Part shown: one piece after another, positions 7,653 through 16,202 of the stretch | Layout of the letters: each line of letters opens with the position of its first letter | Numbering within the stretch: the stretch's first letter is position 1 | Assembly: GCA_023380585.1 (NCBI GenBank) | Contig: JAMCRN010000005.1 | Location: 1-34,624 of the forward strand | DNA: 34,624 nucleotides | From: Candidatus Parvarchaeota archaeon | GTDB lineage: Archaea > Nanobdellota > Nanobdellia > Parvarchaeales > Parvarchaeaceae | Reading direction: 5' to 3' | Program-made: the position numbers and the translations under genes | The notes under the pieces: model-generated | Seen by the model: only the letters and a program-made list of their open reading frames with translations | Database searches by the model: none | Told to the model about the DNA's origin: nothing

Positions 7653-8456
7653 ATGGCATACACCCAAAGGAACTTATTTAACGCGGTAAATATCGAGAGA
7701 GAAGACCAATACTCCTTCGACACGGAAAAGACCCAGAGAATATACGACAATATAATCAAGGCTTTCAATAAATGGGACTGGTTTTATGTAAAGTTAAAGG
7801 ACAAGATGGGTAATGTAATAGGAGAAACCGCCGTGAAGAGGGTTGATTCAGGAAGAAACGATTTTAAGATATACATCGAAGATGACAGGGCCAATAAGAC
7901 CATATTCGAGATAGATAGATCAGGTAATGTAGAAAAGATAATCGGTCATAGAGGCTTCCATAAGCGGCTAAACGAAATTATATCAGGTCTCGAGTGTACC
8001 CTTTCATCTGAAAAAACACTAAAGGAAGACACCGGCATAAAAAATAGCGTAACGTCATTCCAGATGTACTGCGACACCGCAGAGGCCGGTGTACCCGGCG
8101 GGCTTTTGGCGCAAAAAAGCAAGAAAATATTTGATTATGTCCGCTCAGAGCAGGAAAAGAACGGGCATTTTAGCCTTTCACTCTCGGCCGCCAGCGTAAA
8201 AGTCGGACCTAAAGGCGTCATGGTCATAGATATGGAATCTATAGAGCATAAAGGGAACATGGAGTCGGTCTTTATAGGATACTATATAGAAGACGTGGAT
8301 AAAAGGATATTGTTAGACTGGCTGGACATCGACAAAAATTATAAAACAAGGCACTGGAAAAATCTACATCCAGCAATGCTTGAATATATGCTCGCTACGG
8401 TAATAGAGACATTTATGCCTGAAGACGGCGAAAAAGGTATTTTTAAGCAGCCTTGA
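7653..8456 (+). CDS. Unknown cytosolic protein, 267 residues
   Basis: The frame is open from 7458, but I chose the ATG at 7653 (MAYTQRNLF) because a TATA-like box precedes it and the upstream 65 codons cross the divergent promoter region. No signal peptide or membrane segment is visible. The protein has an N-terminal charged mixed region, a middle with TSFQMYCDTAEAGVPGGLL, a strand-rich part (FSLSLSAASVKVGPKGVMV) and a C-terminal helical stretch (HPAMLEYMLATVIETFM). I recognise no family or catalytic motif. It stands alone between a divergent and a downstream promoter. The gene is supported by its length, coding-like sequence and promoter. Confidence 0.68.
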   Translation: MAYTQRNLFNAVNIEREDQYSFDTEKTQRIYDNIIKAFNKWDWFYVKLKDKMGNVIGETAVKRVDSGRNDFKIYIEDDRANKTIFEIDRSGNVEKIIGHRGFHKRLNEIISGLECTLSSEKTLKEDTGIKNSVTSFQMYCDTAEAGVPGGLLAQKSKKIFDYVRSEQEKNGHFSLSLSAASVKVGPKGVMVIDMESIEHKGNMESVFIGYYIEDVDKRILLDWLDIDKNYKTRHWKNLHPAMLEYMLATVIETFMPEDGEKGIFKQP

Positions 8457-8554
8457 CTAAAGACACCAAAGGACGGCAAATGCACAAATGCGTGTAGAGG
8501 GCAAAAACCGGCATCAGTTTCCTTCTAGAGCATCTAATATCGTGATATCATTTA

Positions 8555-8570
8555 TTTATATTTATATACT
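8555..8570 (+). promoter_or_regulatory. TATA box of the 568-residue protein operon
   Basis: TTATTTATATTTATATA lies about 25 bases before the ATG at 8585, implying a leaderless transcript. The gap 8457-8554 holds no gene that I can see. Confidence 0.55.
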
Positions 8571-8584
8571 TCATAACTAAGCTT

Positions 8585-10291
8585 ATGGATATAGGCTTGG
8601 AATCAAAGGCGATAGAAGCCTCGAAAACGTCTGCAGATGCAGACAAATGGGTGATGGAACTGAAAGCCCGCGCTTCCGGCATAAAGTCACATTACAAAGG
8701 CAGGATAGATTTCAGATTCGCCGGGGACACGGAGCTTCCTGAACTAGGCTTTCTTGGAAATCCGAAAGGATTCTACCTGTCCAGGGACGTCGAGAAGAGA
8801 TACCAATTCATATCGGAGTACGCAAGCGTCAGCCAGGAGCTGTCATATTTCAACTACAGCAAGATAAAGATGATGGAGTCCGTGGAGCCTACCGCTCTGT
8901 CTTCCTTGATGACCATGGTGCTGGAGAAAAGGAAGGCGCTGGAAGACAGGACGATGCAGCTTCTTGGCAGTGTTTACACAGTCCTTAAGTCTATAATATC
9001 CATAATCTACGAGCTTAAAGAGATGGACAGGAACCTCTCCTTCTATGATATCGCTAAATCCCACGATCCCGACAAGGCATCTGCGGCGGAATTAGGGCTG
9101 AAAAGGATATTCGTGGACAACATAGATTCAAGGAAGGGCGGCGCAAGCATGCTCTCTCTATCGAAATCTGCCACTCAGGGACAGGGCGCCGGTTATATCG
9201 ATATCGTAGCAGTTTTCTACAGCGTAAAAAGCCTACGCGACATAAACAGCATGAACAGGAACAAACAGTTCATAGACACAATAAAGAACAGGTATCTAGA
9301 ATATGAAGAGTGGAAAAAACTGAACGAGAAAGATCTCCGCACAAGAAGGGAGCTTCTCCTCCAGTATCTACGCAGCCAGGTCGCTTCCTTCCAGCTTTAT
9401 GTCGAGTGGACGTCGCAGTATCTGTCGATACTTAGGAGGATAAACCTTAAGACGATACGTGACGCAAAGTCTTACAAGCAGTATACCAAGCTAGCTGACG
9501 TCTCAGAGGCTGCAATGTTCTATGTGACCATAATGGGCTTTAAATACCTCTATAGGGGAGAATACGATGCCGAGTACTCAAAGATATTCGGGAGCAGAGG
9601 TCCTGAGATACCAGTGGCCGCAAAGCTCAAGTCTCCTGTCTCTTCTCTATTGTCCCGCGCGCCGCGCGAGGAAAGCAGGTCTTTCATATACAACAGGATA
9701 CGGAAATACGGGCCGGTAGTCGTACCTGCAATAGAGATATCCTTCGCATTCAAGGAGAAGCAGATGTTCACAAAGGAAGACGTCTTGCAGCAGAAGTCCC
9801 AGTACGAAGGCACATTGGACCTTCAGATAAACAACTACTGCTTCTCTCTGGACGAATGGTATCTTTTCAACAAGGCTCTAGAAATGAGCATAAAGAGGAC
9901 AGTCTTCGATTCAGTCAGTCAGATATCATCTGTTTCTCTGAACGCGATACAGGAGGACCTGAACAAGTACATAAAAGAGGCGGAGAGCAGAGACAAGCCG
10001 AAAGAGAAGAAACAGTCACAGTTCGCGATACTTGACATATATCAGGCGTTTAAAGATGATTTCACCGGGATAAACAAGGCGATCTCCTCCGTCAGCAATT
10101 CAAACCCTAAAAAGCAGTTCGACAAGGATCTGTACGAGGTAATGGTGAATTCCAGGATGTGGGGCAAAAAGATGGAGGACACTCTCGCGCTCGGCCTGTT
10201 CGTTTCCCATGAGGACGCAAGCACGATATACGAAGAATTCAAGAGGCGTTCAAAGCTTCTGAACCCTCTTTCGAAGTTCGATTTGATGTGA
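8585..10291 (+). CDS. Large unknown alpha-helical cytosolic protein heading a tiny-membrane-protein operon
   Basis: 568 residues, strongly helical and charged, with no signal peptide, no transmembrane segment and no Walker A motif, so it is not a secretion ATPase. Long helices with coiled-coil character appear at about residues 85-170 and 230-330 (YLEYEEWKKLNEKDLRTRRE). A linker rich in Lys and Glu (RDKPKEKKQSQ) lies near 465-475. I recognise no family. It is the first gene of a five-gene chain: its TGA overlaps a GTG that starts the first of four tiny membrane proteins, and every later junction is the same 4-bp overlap. This tight coupling suggests a complex in which it is the cytoplasmic partner of the membrane subunits. 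Confidence 0.75.
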   Translation: MDIGLESKAIEASKTSADADKWVMELKARASGIKSHYKGRIDFRFAGDTELPELGFLGNPKGFYLSRDVEKRYQFISEYASVSQELSYFNYSKIKMMESVEPTALSSLMTMVLEKRKALEDRTMQLLGSVYTVLKSIISIIYELKEMDRNLSFYDIAKSHDPDKASAAELGLKRIFVDNIDSRKGGASMLSLSKSATQGQGAGYIDIVAVFYSVKSLRDINSMNRNKQFIDTIKNRYLEYEEWKKLNEKDLRTRRELLLQYLRSQVASFQLYVEWTSQYLSILRRINLKTIRDAKSYKQYTKLADVSEAAMFYVTIMGFKYLYRGEYDAEYSKIFGSRGPEIPVAAKLKSPVSSLLSRAPREESRSFIYNRIRKYGPVVVPAIEISFAFKEKQMFTKEDVLQQKSQYEGTLDLQINNYCFSLDEWYLFNKALEMSIKRTVFDSVSQISSVSLNAIQEDLNKYIKEAESRDKPKEKKQSQFAILDIYQAFKDDFTGINKAISSVSNSNPKKQFDKDLYEVMVNSRMWGKKMEDTLALGLFVSHEDASTIYEEFKRRSKLLNPLSKFDLM

Positions 10292-10470
10292 ATATGTCCG
10301 GATCCGTCAAGGCGCAGATGTCTATCGACCAGATAATAGCGATAATCCTGGCCATAGTCGCTATTCTGTTCGGGCTGGCGATAGCATTGTACTTCTCACA
10401 CGGCTCAAACAGCCTTGCCAATTCCATACTTAATGTGCTGTCTTTCAGCTGGTTGTTCGGTCATGTATGA
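10288..10470 (+). CDS. Tiny pilin-like single-helix membrane protein (1 of 4)
   Basis: 60 residues from the GTG at 10288 that overlaps the previous TGA; an ATG at 10294 is the alternative start (58 residues). The N-terminus VKAQMSIDQIIAIILAIVAI resembles a class III signal peptide, with Asp in place of the usual Glu after the Gln. A single hydrophobic helix runs to about residue 35, then a short tail with SHGSNSLANSI. The stop overlaps the next ATG by 4 bp. It could be a processed minor pilin or a small membrane subunit. Confidence 0.66.
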   Translation: MNMSGSVKAQMSIDQIIAIILAIVAILFGLAIALYFSHGSNSLANSILNVLSFSWLFGHV

Positions 10471-10640
10471 TTAACGGCAGGCTCGGCAGCATTGAAGGCA
10501 GCGTTCTTCTCTATATAATATTGATAGTCGTAGGGGTTTTGATACTTGTGGTGATACTGGAGATATTCACACCATACAAGATAACAGACCTTTTCAAGCC
10601 CATTTTCTCCACGAATGTGAACGTAGGCAACCTGATATGA
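10467..10640 (+). CDS. Tiny single-helix membrane protein (2 of 4)
   Basis: 57 residues: a short basic start (MINGRLGSIEGS), one long hydrophobic helix (LLYIILIVVGVLILVVIL, about residues 14-31), then a tail with FKPIFS. The Glu before the helix resembles the Glu of type IV pilin signals, but no clear cleavage site is seen. The ATGA overlaps on both sides support translational coupling and therefore a real gene. Confidence 0.68.
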   Translation: MINGRLGSIEGSVLLYIILIVVGVLILVVILEIFTPYKITDLFKPIFSTNVNVGNLI

Positions 10641-10780
10641 ACAGAAAAGCGGTCTCAGACTATGTGCTGCTGATGATAATAACGCTGATAATCCTGATAG
10701 TGATACTTATATTCTACCTTTTTGTATACTCTCCAGCTACTCTACATAAGATACTGCCGGTCATACCGACGCTTCCGTGA
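10637..10780 (+). CDS. Tiny single-helix membrane protein (3 of 4)
   Basis: 47 residues, basic start (MNRKAVSDYV), one hydrophobic helix (LLMIITLIILIVILIFYLFV) and a short proline-containing tail. It has an acidic residue (D8) just before the helix, like its neighbours. It overlaps both neighbouring genes by 4 bp (ATGA before, GTGA after). No family recognised. Confidence 0.66.
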   Translation: MNRKAVSDYVLLMIITLIILIVILIFYLFVYSPATLHKILPVIPTLP

Positions 10781-10968
10781 CGCATATGGGACTTGGCAGA
10801 TCGGCGGTTCTGGAGGCGACGTTCTTTTACATCCTAGCGATAGTACTTGGGGTCATAATAATAGTCATATACATAATATTCATAACGCACGGGTCTCTAT
10901 TCATAGACATAGAGAATTTCTTTTCAAACCTCTTCGGTACCATCTTTTCTGGGTTTGCCAAGGTCTGA
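10777..10968 (+). CDS. Tiny single-helix membrane protein (4 of 4)
   Basis: 63 residues from a GTG at 10777, which makes a GTGA overlap like the first junction of this operon; an ATG at 10786 would give 60 residues. A short basic leader (GLGRSAVLEATF) precedes one helix (ILAIVLGVIIIVIYIIFI), then THGSLFIDIENFFSNLFG and a hydrophobic end. The tail resembles that of the tiny protein at 16042-16200 (THGTSPFDFFRGIFGG) in the other surface cluster, which ties the two regions together. Confidence 0.66.
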   Translation: MTHMGLGRSAVLEATFFYILAIVLGVIIIVIYIIFITHGSLFIDIENFFSNLFGTIFSGFAKV

Positions 10969-11076
10969 CAGCGTGAATCACCACAGGATCCTGCATGGAT
11001 CTTCTCAATCATCTCGGAAGGGGCCTTCTTGTAGATTAAAGAATAAATATAACCATACTATACTATATCAAGATAT
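10969..11076. other. Intergenic gap with possible terminator and TATA box of the GINS gene
   Basis: A short perfect stem GAAGG-GG-CCTTC near 11017-11028 could help end the upstream operon, though no long T run follows. AAATATAAC at about 11045-11053 sits 28 bases before the ATG at 11077. No gene is seen. Confidence 0.35.
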
Positions 11077-11652
11077 ATGATAACGTACAGTGAATTCGTA
11101 AAGATAAGAAGGCTAGAGCAGGAAGATTCCAGGACGCTTACAAAATTAACTGATGAGACACTCGATGAGATGAAGGACTATATAGCCATCAACAAAAAAT
11201 CCTTGGAAGTCGCAAGGAACGCCAAGGACCAGAAGAAAATAGACGAGATATCATCCCAGATAAACAACGCGATAAGCACCCTCGAACAGATACTTCTTAT
11301 ACGCATGAAGAAGCTTTCCAACATAGCCATAATGGGGCTTAACACGCAGGTGCTGCAGGGCAACCTCCTTTCAAAGGAGATAATACTATTTGATAAGTTC
11401 AGGGAGGCAGTGGACGAGATGAAATCCAAGGTAATGACCGAAGTCAGCCAAGTAGAGCCGAAGGAGCCAGAGAAGCCGGAGGAGACGGAAGACAAGCAGG
11501 ACAAGATGGTGATAAAGATAATAGCAGACGTCCCGCAGTTCATATGGAAGAACAACAAGTCATACGGGCCTTTCAGTTTTTCTAATACCGTCGAGATAGA
11601 CCGCGAAGTCGCCGAGATACTCATAAAAAGCGGCAAGGCGGTAGGTGATTGA
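11077..11652 (+). CDS. GINS complex subunit, Gins51-type
   Basis: 191 residues. Residues 1-120 are the helical A domain, starting MITYSEFVKIRRLEQ with long amphipathic helices. An acidic, proline-rich linker (EPKEPEKPEETED) separates it from the small C-terminal B domain at about 143-191, which reads KIIADVPQFIWKNNKSYGPF and ends VAEILIKSGKAV. Order A then B is that of Gins51 (the Sld5/Psf1 side). GINS tethers MCM helicase to Cdc45/RecJ-like protein and primase at the replication fork. Its TGA overlaps the ATG of the helicase gene by one base. Confidence 0.86.
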   Translation: MITYSEFVKIRRLEQEDSRTLTKLTDETLDEMKDYIAINKKSLEVARNAKDQKKIDEISSQINNAISTLEQILLIRMKKLSNIAIMGLNTQVLQGNLLSKEIILFDKFREAVDEMKSKVMTEVSQVEPKEPEKPEETEDKQDKMVIKIIADVPQFIWKNNKSYGPFSFSNTVEIDREVAEILIKSGKAVGD

Positions 11653-13181
11653 TGTTCATATCTAAAGAAAAGATAGAAGAGAGAGAATACCAGAAGAACA
11701 TAGTCCAAAGCGCAAAAGACTCCAACACTCTGGTGGTTCTGCCTACAGGTCTGGGTAAGACCATGATAAGCGCATTGGTCATGGACCACAGGCTGTCGAA
11801 ATATGAAGGCTCGAAAGCACTGTTCCTAGCCCCTACCAGACCACTCGTGAACCAGCACCTGAAGACTTTCAGCGGGCTGTTTTCCATCCCATGCTCAGCG
11901 GTCAGCGGGAATACGGCGAAAAAAGACAGGGAATCCATATATAAGGACTACCAGGTGATATTCGCCACGCCGCAGACTATAGACCATGACCTAAAGTCGA
12001 ATGCAATAAACTTCAAGGATTTCAGTCTGCTGGTAGTAGACGAGGCGCACCATGCGATAGGCAACTATTCTTATGTAGAGATAGCCAAGAATTTCTTGGT
12101 TTCCTCGATGCATCCTCTTGTGCTGGCGCTTACTGCTTCCCCTGCATCGGACAGGGAAAAACTCAGGTTAATATGCTCAAATCTCGGGATATCGAACCTG
12201 GAGATACGCAGCGAAGACGATCCAGACGTTTCCCCATATATAAAGGCTAAATTGGTAGAGGAAAGGCGACTCGAAATGCCCGAGGAGCTTTCTCAGCTGG
12301 TGGACAGACTGGAGAGGTTGATATCGGCGCAGATAGACGGACTCCAAACGGCCGGCTTTTTTAAGAATACCCCAAAGACAAGGGTAAACAGGACGAGCAT
12401 CCTGATGCTGCAGAGGTCTCTGCAGAAGCAGGTAGCCATGGGACGCAGGAGCTTCTATAACTTTCGTGGCATAGTCCTGGCGTCTAAGATACTTAAATTG
12501 TACCACGCGTTGTCTCTTCTTTCTACGCAAAGTGTACAGTCCTTCTTGAAGTTTTCAAGTTCTCTTCTTGAGGGCGAATCCAAAGCCGACAAGGACATAT
12601 CGAAATCAGCAGAATTCATAGACATAATCAAGAAAGCCGAAGAGCTTCAGTCCAGAGGCATTGAGCACCCAAAGCTGGAAGAGATAAAAAAGATACTGGC
12701 GCAGGAATCAGCTGAAGGCAAGAGGGCTATAATATTCGCGCAATACCGCGATACTGTGGACGCCATAGTGTCCAGTCTGAAGGGCCTGCCGAACGTGTCC
12801 CCAGTGAGGTTCATAGGGCACAGCAAGGACGGCCTGTCCCAGAAGGAACAGATAGAGATAATAAAGGATTTTGAAGCAGGAGTATATAACGTCCTTGTGT
12901 CCACAAGCGTCAGCGAAGAAGGCATCTCGATAAAGGGAGTAGACATAGCGATATTTTATGAGACTGTACCAAGCGCGATACGCTCCATACAGCGCCGTGG
13001 CAGGGTTGGCAGGTTCAACGTAGGAAGGATATTTATATTGATAACAAGACAGACATCAGACGAGAGCTATTACTGGGCCTCGAAGAGGAAGGAAAAAAGC
13101 ATGAAAAAGATAGTGAAAAGCGCAAAGATAGAGCCTATTATTTTCAGACAGGATGGGACCTTGAGGCCTTTCTACTCCTAA
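11652..13181 (+). CDS. hef: Hef/FANCM-type superfamily 2 helicase without nuclease domain
   Basis: 509 residues. I chose the ATG at 11652 rather than the TTG one codon earlier. Motifs in order: Q-motif-like REYQKNIV, Walker A LPTGLGKT (about 30-37), APTRPLV, TPQT, DEAH box VVDEAHH, LTASPAS, then the second RecA fold with IIFAQYRDTVDAI, VSTSVSEEGISI and QRRGRVGR. A helical insert between the folds (about 210-300) fits the Hef thumb-like domain. The family remodels stalled forks and branched DNA. Euryarchaeal Hef has a C-terminal XPF-type nuclease plus HhH; this protein stops after the helicase. Linkage to GINS agrees with a fork role. Confidence 0.9.
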   Translation: MFISKEKIEEREYQKNIVQSAKDSNTLVVLPTGLGKTMISALVMDHRLSKYEGSKALFLAPTRPLVNQHLKTFSGLFSIPCSAVSGNTAKKDRESIYKDYQVIFATPQTIDHDLKSNAINFKDFSLLVVDEAHHAIGNYSYVEIAKNFLVSSMHPLVLALTASPASDREKLRLICSNLGISNLEIRSEDDPDVSPYIKAKLVEERRLEMPEELSQLVDRLERLISAQIDGLQTAGFFKNTPKTRVNRTSILMLQRSLQKQVAMGRRSFYNFRGIVLASKILKLYHALSLLSTQSVQSFLKFSSSLLEGESKADKDISKSAEFIDIIKKAEELQSRGIEHPKLEEIKKILAQESAEGKRAIIFAQYRDTVDAIVSSLKGLPNVSPVRFIGHSKDGLSQKEQIEIIKDFEAGVYNVLVSTSVSEEGISIKGVDIAIFYETVPSAIRSIQRRGRVGRFNVGRIFILITRQTSDESYYWASKRKEKSMKKIVKSAKIEPIIFRQDGTLRPFYS

Positions 13182-13636
13182 TCCTTGATGGTTATTATGA
13201 ATTCTCCACCTGGCCCATATGTGTACTTGCCAGAGGAAGGAGATATCCCGGTGGTATTACATAAGAATTCCGTGGTGCCGGATTGGAGAGTAAGCGTCTT
13301 GTTAAAGGTATTTATCCCAACGGTATAATTCCCTATCTTGGAAGTGACTCCGCTATATATCATATAAACGTTATACAATACCCCAAGGCTGCCGTCATAA
13401 GCGGATATGGCAAACTCGTTGGGAGCGGATGACGTGCTTATATTATAAGGCGTTATCTGGCATTTTGCCGGGCTCTGGCTAAGTGATGGGACTGGACTGG
13501 ACAGCGGCAGTGACATGTGGTATACGAACACTGCTATAAGTATCACAAGCACAGAAAAAGCGACCACTATTATCACTATGACTATCGTCTCTATCGTAGT
13601 CGACCCCTTTCTCGAGCTCAAGTCGTTTCTACGCAT
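13178..13636 (-). CDS. Type IV pilin-like surface protein, last gene of the cysteine-rich cluster
   Basis: 152 residues. The frame extends further upstream, but the ATG at 13636 (MRRNDLSSRKG) places a class III-like signal at the N-terminus: RKG, then STTIE with Glu at mature position 5, then one long hydrophobic helix (IVIVIIVVAFSVLVILIAVF). The upstream extension reads as nonsense basic sequence lying over the 493-residue gene. The extracytoplasmic part has several sequons (NIS, NYT, NKT, NTT) and two cysteines. It overlaps the preceding gene by 19 bp and the convergent helicase gene by 4 bp. Confidence 0.76.
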   Translation of the reverse strand: MRRNDLSSRKGSTTIETIVIVIIVVAFSVLVILIAVFVYHMSLPLSSPVPSLSQSPAKCQITPYNISTSSAPNEFAISAYDGSLGVLYNVYMIYSGVTSKIGNYTVGINTFNKTLTLQSGTTEFLCNTTGISPSSGKYTYGPGGEFIITIKD

Positions 13637-15099
13637 ATGAATAGCTGATTCCTGCCAAGGAAGTTGCCGTTTGTCAGGTGAAGATAATACGGGATGCTCT
13701 CTATACTGCTGAGTATACCGGAAGCGCATTGTGAAAGCCCTGTAGTAGTAAGGGCGCCAGTGCTTACTACTTGTTCTAGATTGGAGGCTATGTACTGGTT
13801 GCATACCTTGTTGTTGGTACACTTTGCGTACAAGTATCCGCTTCCCAAAGAGCCAGCGTATATTTCGCCTGTAGTGACTATCCCTGGGTTTATGCTTCCT
13901 CCAACGAACGCCGACCCAAACACCAGAAGAGACCTGGAGCATTCATATTGCAACGCCTGCGTAGGGTAGTTGTTAAGGAAAGTCGCCGGAGCGCACTCGG
14001 TAGGCAGGCTTATAGTCTTGGGCGGGAAGCGGCTACCGGCAAAGGAATTAAGATAAACGTAATACACCTCCGAATGGCCTATGCTTAAGTTGCTGTACGG
14101 GGAGACGAATTCCGACTTTCCTGAGGTTATATTCTTGTAGCTGAATATGACGTTCACTCCTGGTTTTAGATAACTGAAGTAGGAAACATTTTCCACTGAT
14201 TTCGGGTTGACGGGCTCCGTTAATGTGCATGAATTAGGCACTTCGAAGCCGTTGGTAGTTGGATCATAACCAACGGTGCAGTTGTAACTTCCACTCTCTT
14301 TCTGGCAGAAGTCTGTGTATGTCTGTGTGCAGCTTATAGGGCTGCCAGTGGAATTTGTACATTCCGCGATTGCCTTGTTGAAAGAGCATCCCTGGGATTC
14401 TTCACAGAGGAATGCAGACATGTTGTTAGCAGCATTTGTGCTTTTTACAGAGCTGTTAAGCGGGATATACGTGGTATAATACCCAGGCGAAGTCGGGACA
14501 TAATTCGGCTGGTCCCGGCATAGGAAGTAATCGGACGTGCTATCAACGCATACAGAGGGAGCATTGACGTCGCATGAAAACCCTTCCTGGTAGTTTGCAC
14601 ACGACTGCGCAGCAGTGTGATTTAGACAGCTTACCTGTGTGGTATAAGCAGTGTCCTGCAGATAATTTGTCAGGTTCCTGAAAGTTATATTCCTGTTTGT
14701 ATCGAGGACAGACACACTGCACATCCCAGGAGAATTCGGGAGGACCAGCAACCCCTGGTTTGCACCGTACCTGTCCCAACAGCTTACCATCCCGGTGCTG
14801 AGAGAGGAGAATATCTGCCCGTTCGTGTCGCTCGAAGAGAATGAGGAAGCAGATGGCGAGCAACCTAGTAGAGGCGGCTCCAGGTGTAATGAAGCTAAAG
14901 AAGAGGAGATGCAAAGGTACTGCGTCGCACAGAGGTCATTGAAAAAAAAGTTCCTTACAAGAGAACTGGCATAGCAGGTGGTAGCGTCAGTGAAACCGAA
15001 GCCGAAAAAAACGAAGTAGGCGCCTATGATTATTATCACGGAGATGAATATTATACCAAGTATTATGAGCGCTATGTTCTCGCCTACGGTCTCAGCCAT
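13618..15099 (-). CDS. Large cysteine-rich, N-anchored surface protein
   Basis: 493 residues. One N-terminal hydrophobic helix follows a short acidic start (MAETVGEN, helix about 9-34); no cleavage site is clear, so it is probably a signal anchor. The remaining 455 residues should be extracytoplasmic: rich in Ser, Thr, Asn and Tyr, with many N-glycosylation sequons and 24 cysteines, none in the anchor. I recognise no domain. A TATA-like GTATAAAAAG at about 15121-15130 lies 27 bases before the ATG, so it may have its own leaderless promoter. It is the largest member of a five-gene surface cluster. Confidence 0.76.
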   Translation of the reverse strand: MAETVGENIALIILGIIFISVIIIIGAYFVFFGFGFTDATTCYASSLVRNFFFNDLCATQYLCISSSLASLHLEPPLLGCSPSASSFSSSDTNGQIFSSLSTGMVSCWDRYGANQGLLVLPNSPGMCSVSVLDTNRNITFRNLTNYLQDTAYTTQVSCLNHTAAQSCANYQEGFSCDVNAPSVCVDSTSDYFLCRDQPNYVPTSPGYYTTYIPLNSSVKSTNAANNMSAFLCEESQGCSFNKAIAECTNSTGSPISCTQTYTDFCQKESGSYNCTVGYDPTTNGFEVPNSCTLTEPVNPKSVENVSYFSYLKPGVNVIFSYKNITSGKSEFVSPYSNLSIGHSEVYYVYLNSFAGSRFPPKTISLPTECAPATFLNNYPTQALQYECSRSLLVFGSAFVGGSINPGIVTTGEIYAGSLGSGYLYAKCTNNKVCNQYIASNLEQVVSTGALTTTGLSQCASGILSSIESIPYYLHLTNGNFLGRNQLFICVETT

Positions 15100-15144
15100 A
15101 ATGATTATTAAGCAAGCGCTTCTTTTTATACGATTTTATGCCTC

Positions 15145-16041
15145 TTAGGACGTATTGTTAGTCAGACAAACGAAGACCCTGTCTTGGTGGTATACCATGG
15201 CATTTATCAGCCTGCCGCAGAAGCTCACATAAACGTCGCATCCATAGTTCAGGTTCGGGGGGGATGCAGTAGACGGATTACCATTCGACAGCGAACTGAC
15301 TGGATACGATACCTGTGATACCGTCTGATTAGAATAACCGCATTCGTATAATGGAAGGAAAGGCTGGCCATATGGGGAGACGTCAGTGCACTGCTGCTCG
15401 AAAGGGATGCTGCAGCCTTTTATCCCATTAGAGGGGTATCCGAAGTATTCTATTGTAAAGTAAGAATCGTTATAAACTTTCCAGTCAAGTCCTGGGTAGG
15501 TCGAATTCCCATCCGTCGAATTCGTTATAAACACGATACGCACTGGTCCGTTGGTTCTATTATAGTTTTGGTCTATATAATCTATAATAGCGGAATAGTT
15601 GCTCACATAAGCGGAAGACCTGTCTATTATTTTTCCATTGTAACAGTCAAACACATTCCCTAAGGAAGACGCGACCTGCTCTCCTGTGCCTGTATTAGAA
15701 CCCTGGAAAAGATTGAAACATGAAGAAGCCCTAGTGTAAAGCTGCGCGGATAATACAGAATTAGAAGTCGAACTTATGTCGGAAGTCTGCAAGCAAGCCG
15801 TTTGGAGCTGCGCCGCCGTTTCCGATATATATGGAGTGTTTATCCCGACATATGAGGATAGAACGTGTATTGGGTAAAGAAAGGAATTTATTATACCAAA
15901 ACCTGTGAAGGAAAAATAGCAGTTCACGCCGAAGCTTAAGGCGGGAGTGGACGTGACCAGGTTGAGCGAGAATATTAATATTAAAATCGCTGCTATAACG
16001 ACTATTATTATTTCTCCTAAAGTAAGATATATCCCTTCCAT
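15145..16041 (-). CDS. Cysteine-containing, N-anchored surface protein
   Basis: 298 residues. The start MEGIYLTLGEIIIVVIAAILILIF gives one anchor helix preceded by a Glu, pilin-like in layout but without a basic leader. The rest is extracytoplasmic in character, with sequons (NYS, NRT, NST, NDS, NQT, NNT) and ten cysteines. I recognise no domain. It begins at the base next to the stop of the 52-residue membrane protein, so the two are co-transcribed. Confidence 0.74.
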   Translation of the reverse strand: MEGIYLTLGEIIIVVIAAILILIFSLNLVTSTPALSFGVNCYFSFTGFGIINSFLYPIHVLSSYVGINTPYISETAAQLQTACLQTSDISSTSNSVLSAQLYTRASSCFNLFQGSNTGTGEQVASSLGNVFDCYNGKIIDRSSAYVSNYSAIIDYIDQNYNRTNGPVRIVFITNSTDGNSTYPGLDWKVYNDSYFTIEYFGYPSNGIKGCSIPFEQQCTDVSPYGQPFLPLYECGYSNQTVSQVSYPVSSLSNGNPSTASPPNLNYGCDVYVSFCGRLINAMVYHQDRVFVCLTNNTS

Positions 16042-16200
16042 TCAAATCCCTCCGAAAATACCACGGAAAAAGTCAAACGGGGAAGTCCCATGCGTGGAAG
16101 AGTAGAATAGGATGGCGACTACAGCTATAACAACAAGCGCTGTTATTATTGTGATAAGTATCCACATTATTCTCCATGGAACGCTCGCTTTTTTGTCCAT
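16042..16200 (-). CDS. Tiny single-helix membrane protein of the surface cluster
   Basis: 52 residues from the ATG at 16200 (MDKKASVPWRIMW), two bases after the preceding stop. GTG at 16227 or ATG at 16218 would lengthen it but overlap the upstream gene. One helix (about residues 10-35) is followed by STHGTSPFDFFRGIFGG. That His-Gly then Phe-rich tail resembles the tail of the tiny protein at 10777-10968, suggesting related membrane subunits in two clusters. Confidence 0.65.
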   Translation of the reverse strand: MDKKASVPWRIMWILITIITALVVIAVVAILFYSSTHGTSPFDFFRGIFGGI

Positions 16201-16202
16201 AT

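Noticed and set aside
8585-10291. Pilus or secretion ATPase
   Set aside because: No Walker A or Walker B motif is present in the 568-residue protein.
13637-13942. Longer N-terminus of the 152-residue pilin-like protein
   Set aside because: It lies in another frame of the 493-residue gene, is rich in Arg and Trp, and would bury the pilin signal in the protein.
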